Of a DNA stretch of 64,000 nucleotides, positions 62,512 to 64,000 are shown piece by piece (positions within the stretch are counted from its first letter, which is position 1; each line of letters opens with the position of its first letter). The stretch lies in NCBI GenBank assembly GCA_023266195.1, contig JAHFRP010000004.1, positions 62,001 to 126,000 of the forward strand, in the 5' to 3' direction. The DNA comes from Sulfuricella sp. GTDB taxonomy: Bacteria; Pseudomonadota; Gammaproteobacteria; Burkholderiales; Sulfuricellaceae. The position numbers and the translations under genes were made by a program. The notes beneath the pieces are model-generated. The model did not search any database, was not told the DNA's origin, and worked only from the letters and a program-made list of their open reading frames with translations.

Positions 62512-63288
62512 ATGGCGAAGCTGATCGTAACCCTGGACGGCCAACCGATCACCGAGCTCGAACTCCGCAAGGAGCGCATCACCATCGGGCGCAAACCACA
62601 TAACGACATCGTCATAGACAACCTGGCGGTGAGCGGAGAGCATGCCGCCGTTGCCACCATCCACGACATATCCTTCGTGGAAGACCTGGGCAGCACCAAC
62701 GGCACCCTGGTCAATGACGCCCCGATCAAGCGGGTTCCGCTGCGGCACGGCGACGAAATCGAAATCGGCAAGTACCGCCTGCGCTATGCCCATCCCGAAG
62801 GCATCGGCACCAGGAAAGGGCCGACCGATTTCGACAATGCCCCGACCCCGCACGACACGCAGAGCCAGGCGCCGGCGCAGCCGCAACCGGTCGGCGCCCT
62901 TGCCGCGCACACCGTTTCCCTGGCGGGTGAAGGTGGCGGCCCGGACCAACCGGCCCGTCAGGAAACAGCCGCTGCGGCGGCAGCGGCGCCAGCCGACGCA
63001 CCGCTGGAGCCGGCAAAAACAGAGGGGACCCGTGCCGCCATCCAGATCCTCAACGGCCCGAATGCCGGCAAGGAGCTGGAGCTGGCCAAGACCCTGACCT
63101 CGCTCGGCAAACCCGGCATACAGGTCGCGGTGATCACCCGGCGCCCGCACGGCTATTTCATCACCCATGTAGAGGGCAACCTGCGCCCGGCGGTGAACGG
63201 CCGGGCACTCGACACCCATCCGCGCCAGCTGGCCGATCACGATGTGATCGAGTTCGGTGGGATCAAGATGGAGTTCTATCTCAAGTGA
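62512..63288 (+). CDS. FHA domain protein
   Basis: The 258-residue protein has an N-terminal forkhead-associated domain (ERITIGRKPHNDIVIDNLAVSGEHAAV..FVEDLGSTNGTLVND), which binds phosphothreonine. An Ala/Pro/Gln-rich linker follows, then a second, degenerate FHA-like domain (HVEGNLRPAVNGRALDTHPRQLADHDVIEFGGIKMEFYLK). It is probably a reader of the upstream kinase. GGAAGAG precedes the ATG. The stop overlaps the GTG of the next gene. Confidence 0.9.
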   Translation: MAKLIVTLDGQPITELELRKERITIGRKPHNDIVIDNLAVSGEHAAVATIHDISFVEDLGSTNGTLVNDAPIKRVPLRHGDEIEIGKYRLRYAHPEGIGTRKGPTDFDNAPTPHDTQSQAPAQPQPVGALAAHTVSLAGEGGGPDQPARQETAAAAAAAPADAPLEPAKTEGTRAAIQILNGPNAGKELELAKTLTSLGKPGIQVAVITRRPHGYFITHVEGNLRPAVNGRALDTHPRQLADHDVIEFGGIKMEFYLK

Positions 63289-64000
63289 GGCTGGCGCCGG
63301 CACTGAAAAAGCACGCCACGCCTATCGGGCTGGGCGTGGCGATGCTGCTGCCGTTCCTGCTGCACGCAGCGAAGTTCTATGAAATTCCCCTGATCCGGAG
63401 CATCGAGGCGATCAGCTACGACGTAAGGCTGCGGCTCACCATGCCGCAAACACTGGACCGCCGCATCGCCATCGTCGATATCGACGAAAAGAGTCTGGCC
63501 GAGGAAGGCCGCTGGCCGTGGGGGCGCGACAAGCTGGCTGCGATGCTGGACCAGCTGTTCGAACGCGACCATGTAAAGGCAGTCGGCTTCGACGTGGTGT
63601 TCGCGGAAAAGGACGAAAGCTCCGGCCTGAAAGTGCTGGAGCGGCTCGGCCAGAAGGAACTGAGCGGCCTGCCACAGTTCCAGGCCCGCCTGGCGCAACT
63701 GCGTCCGCAGCTCGACCACGACCGCCTCTTCGCCCAGAAGCTGGCGGGACGCCCGGTAGTGCTCGGCTATTATTTCACCGGCAACCAGAGCCAGGTATCG
63801 GGACAGCTGCCCCCCCCCTCGCTCCCGGCCGGCGCGCTCAAGGCAAACGACATCGCCTTCATCGATGCCAGCGGCTATGGCGCGAACCTGGCGCAATTCC
63901 AGCAGGCTGCCCACAGCGCCGGCCATTTCAACCCGGCGACCGATTTCGACGGCGTCGCGCGGCGGGTTCCGATGCTGATGAAATACCGCGGCGCCTTCTA
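63285..64000 (+). CDS. CHASE2-domain protein, truncated by window end
   Basis: This frame is absent from the ORF track because it runs off the window. GTG 63285 overlaps the FHA stop (GTGA). The translation has a membrane segment (IGLGVAMLLPFLLHAA) and CHASE2 features (RIAIVDIDEKSLAEEGRWPWGRDKLAAML, VKAVGFDVVF). At least 238 residues remain open. By analogy with other CHASE2 proteins the missing C terminus is probably a cyclase, kinase or GGDEF domain. Confidence 0.85.
   Translation, partial: MRLAPALKKHATPIGLGVAMLLPFLLHAAKFYEIPLIRSIEAISYDVRLRLTMPQTLDRRIAIVDIDEKSLAEEGRWPWGRDKLAAMLDQLFERDHVKAVGFDVVFAEKDESSGLKVLERLGQKELSGLPQFQARLAQLRPQLDHDRLFAQKLAGRPVVLGYYFTGNQSQVSGQLPPPSLPAGALKANDIAFIDASGYGANLAQFQQAAHSAGHFNPATDFDGVARRVPMLMKYRGAF

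Overview
The window is a GC-rich chromosome segment (about 65% G+C by eye). It reads as a betaproteobacterium, probably Nitrosomonadales or Rhodocyclales-like (sulfur- or iron-oxidiser relatives). The basis is protein flavour (RF3, Hsp33, GreB, Hda, PurM/PurN next to a PerM-type permease, DUF3108 pairs), many c-di-GMP and CHASE2 signalling proteins, and dense palindromic intergenic repeats. No rRNA, tRNA, CRISPR array or complete insertion sequence was found. The taxonomic call is inference.

Layout. 1-4.5 kb: 3' end of prfC, then hslR, a cyclic-2,3-DPG-synthetase-like GTPase, hslO (Hsp33), a MITE-like element and small orphan proteins. 4.6-7.0 kb: a receiver-TPR response regulator overlapping a histidine-kinase-like ATPase. 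7.0-11.9 kb: a lower-GC accessory block with two unusual membrane proteins, an SPFH protein, two BrnT/BrnA-type toxin-antitoxin pairs and a UPF0158 protein. 11.9-16.2 kb: a DUF167 protein, an HD-GYP protein and a SiaA/SiaB/SiaC-like partner switch. 16.3-22.3 kb: gluQ, pirin, nitroreductase and putA. 22.4-31.5 kb: a haem-c GGDEF/EAL protein, an apparently cytosolic [NiFe] hydrogenase (small and large subunits plus maturation protease), and a giant Rieske-PAS-GAF-PAS-GGDEF-EAL protein. 31.4-40.1 kb: arfB, a gluzincin lipoprotein, a secreted repeat protein, a CHASE2/SH3/M48 cluster, a cyclophilin, an MsbA-like ABC exporter and a lipoprotein. 40.1-42.6 kb: a lower-GC array of minus-strand cassettes separated by attC-like sites, with no integrase. 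42.7-54.5 kb: greB, a thioredoxin-HEAT protein, thioredoxin, a glycosyltransferase, hda, a cold-shock gene, perM, purMN, two DUF3108 proteins, rsmB, msrA and a PLD nuclease. 54.7-59.0 kb: a polyphosphate-flavoured run (polyP:AMP phosphotransferase, CYTH-CHAD, ParA-like, SixA). 59.2-64 kb: CHASE2-Ser/Thr kinase, PP2C, FHA and a truncated CHASE2 protein.

Most notable points. (1) The hydrogenase is flanked by and partly adjacent to c-di-GMP enzymes, one with an N-terminal Rieske domain and one with a CxxCH haem site, suggesting an H2- or redox-sensing circuit. Its small subunit has Asp in place of one proximal-cluster Cys. (2) One family of palindromic repeats has inserted in frame into two protein genes, putA (about 39 extra residues) and an M48 protease signal peptide (60 extra residues with a TTAG duplication). 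Other repeats begin with TAG and supply the stop codon of neighbouring genes. (3) The minus-strand cassette array at 40-42 kb looks like an integron-type attC cluster lacking an integrase.
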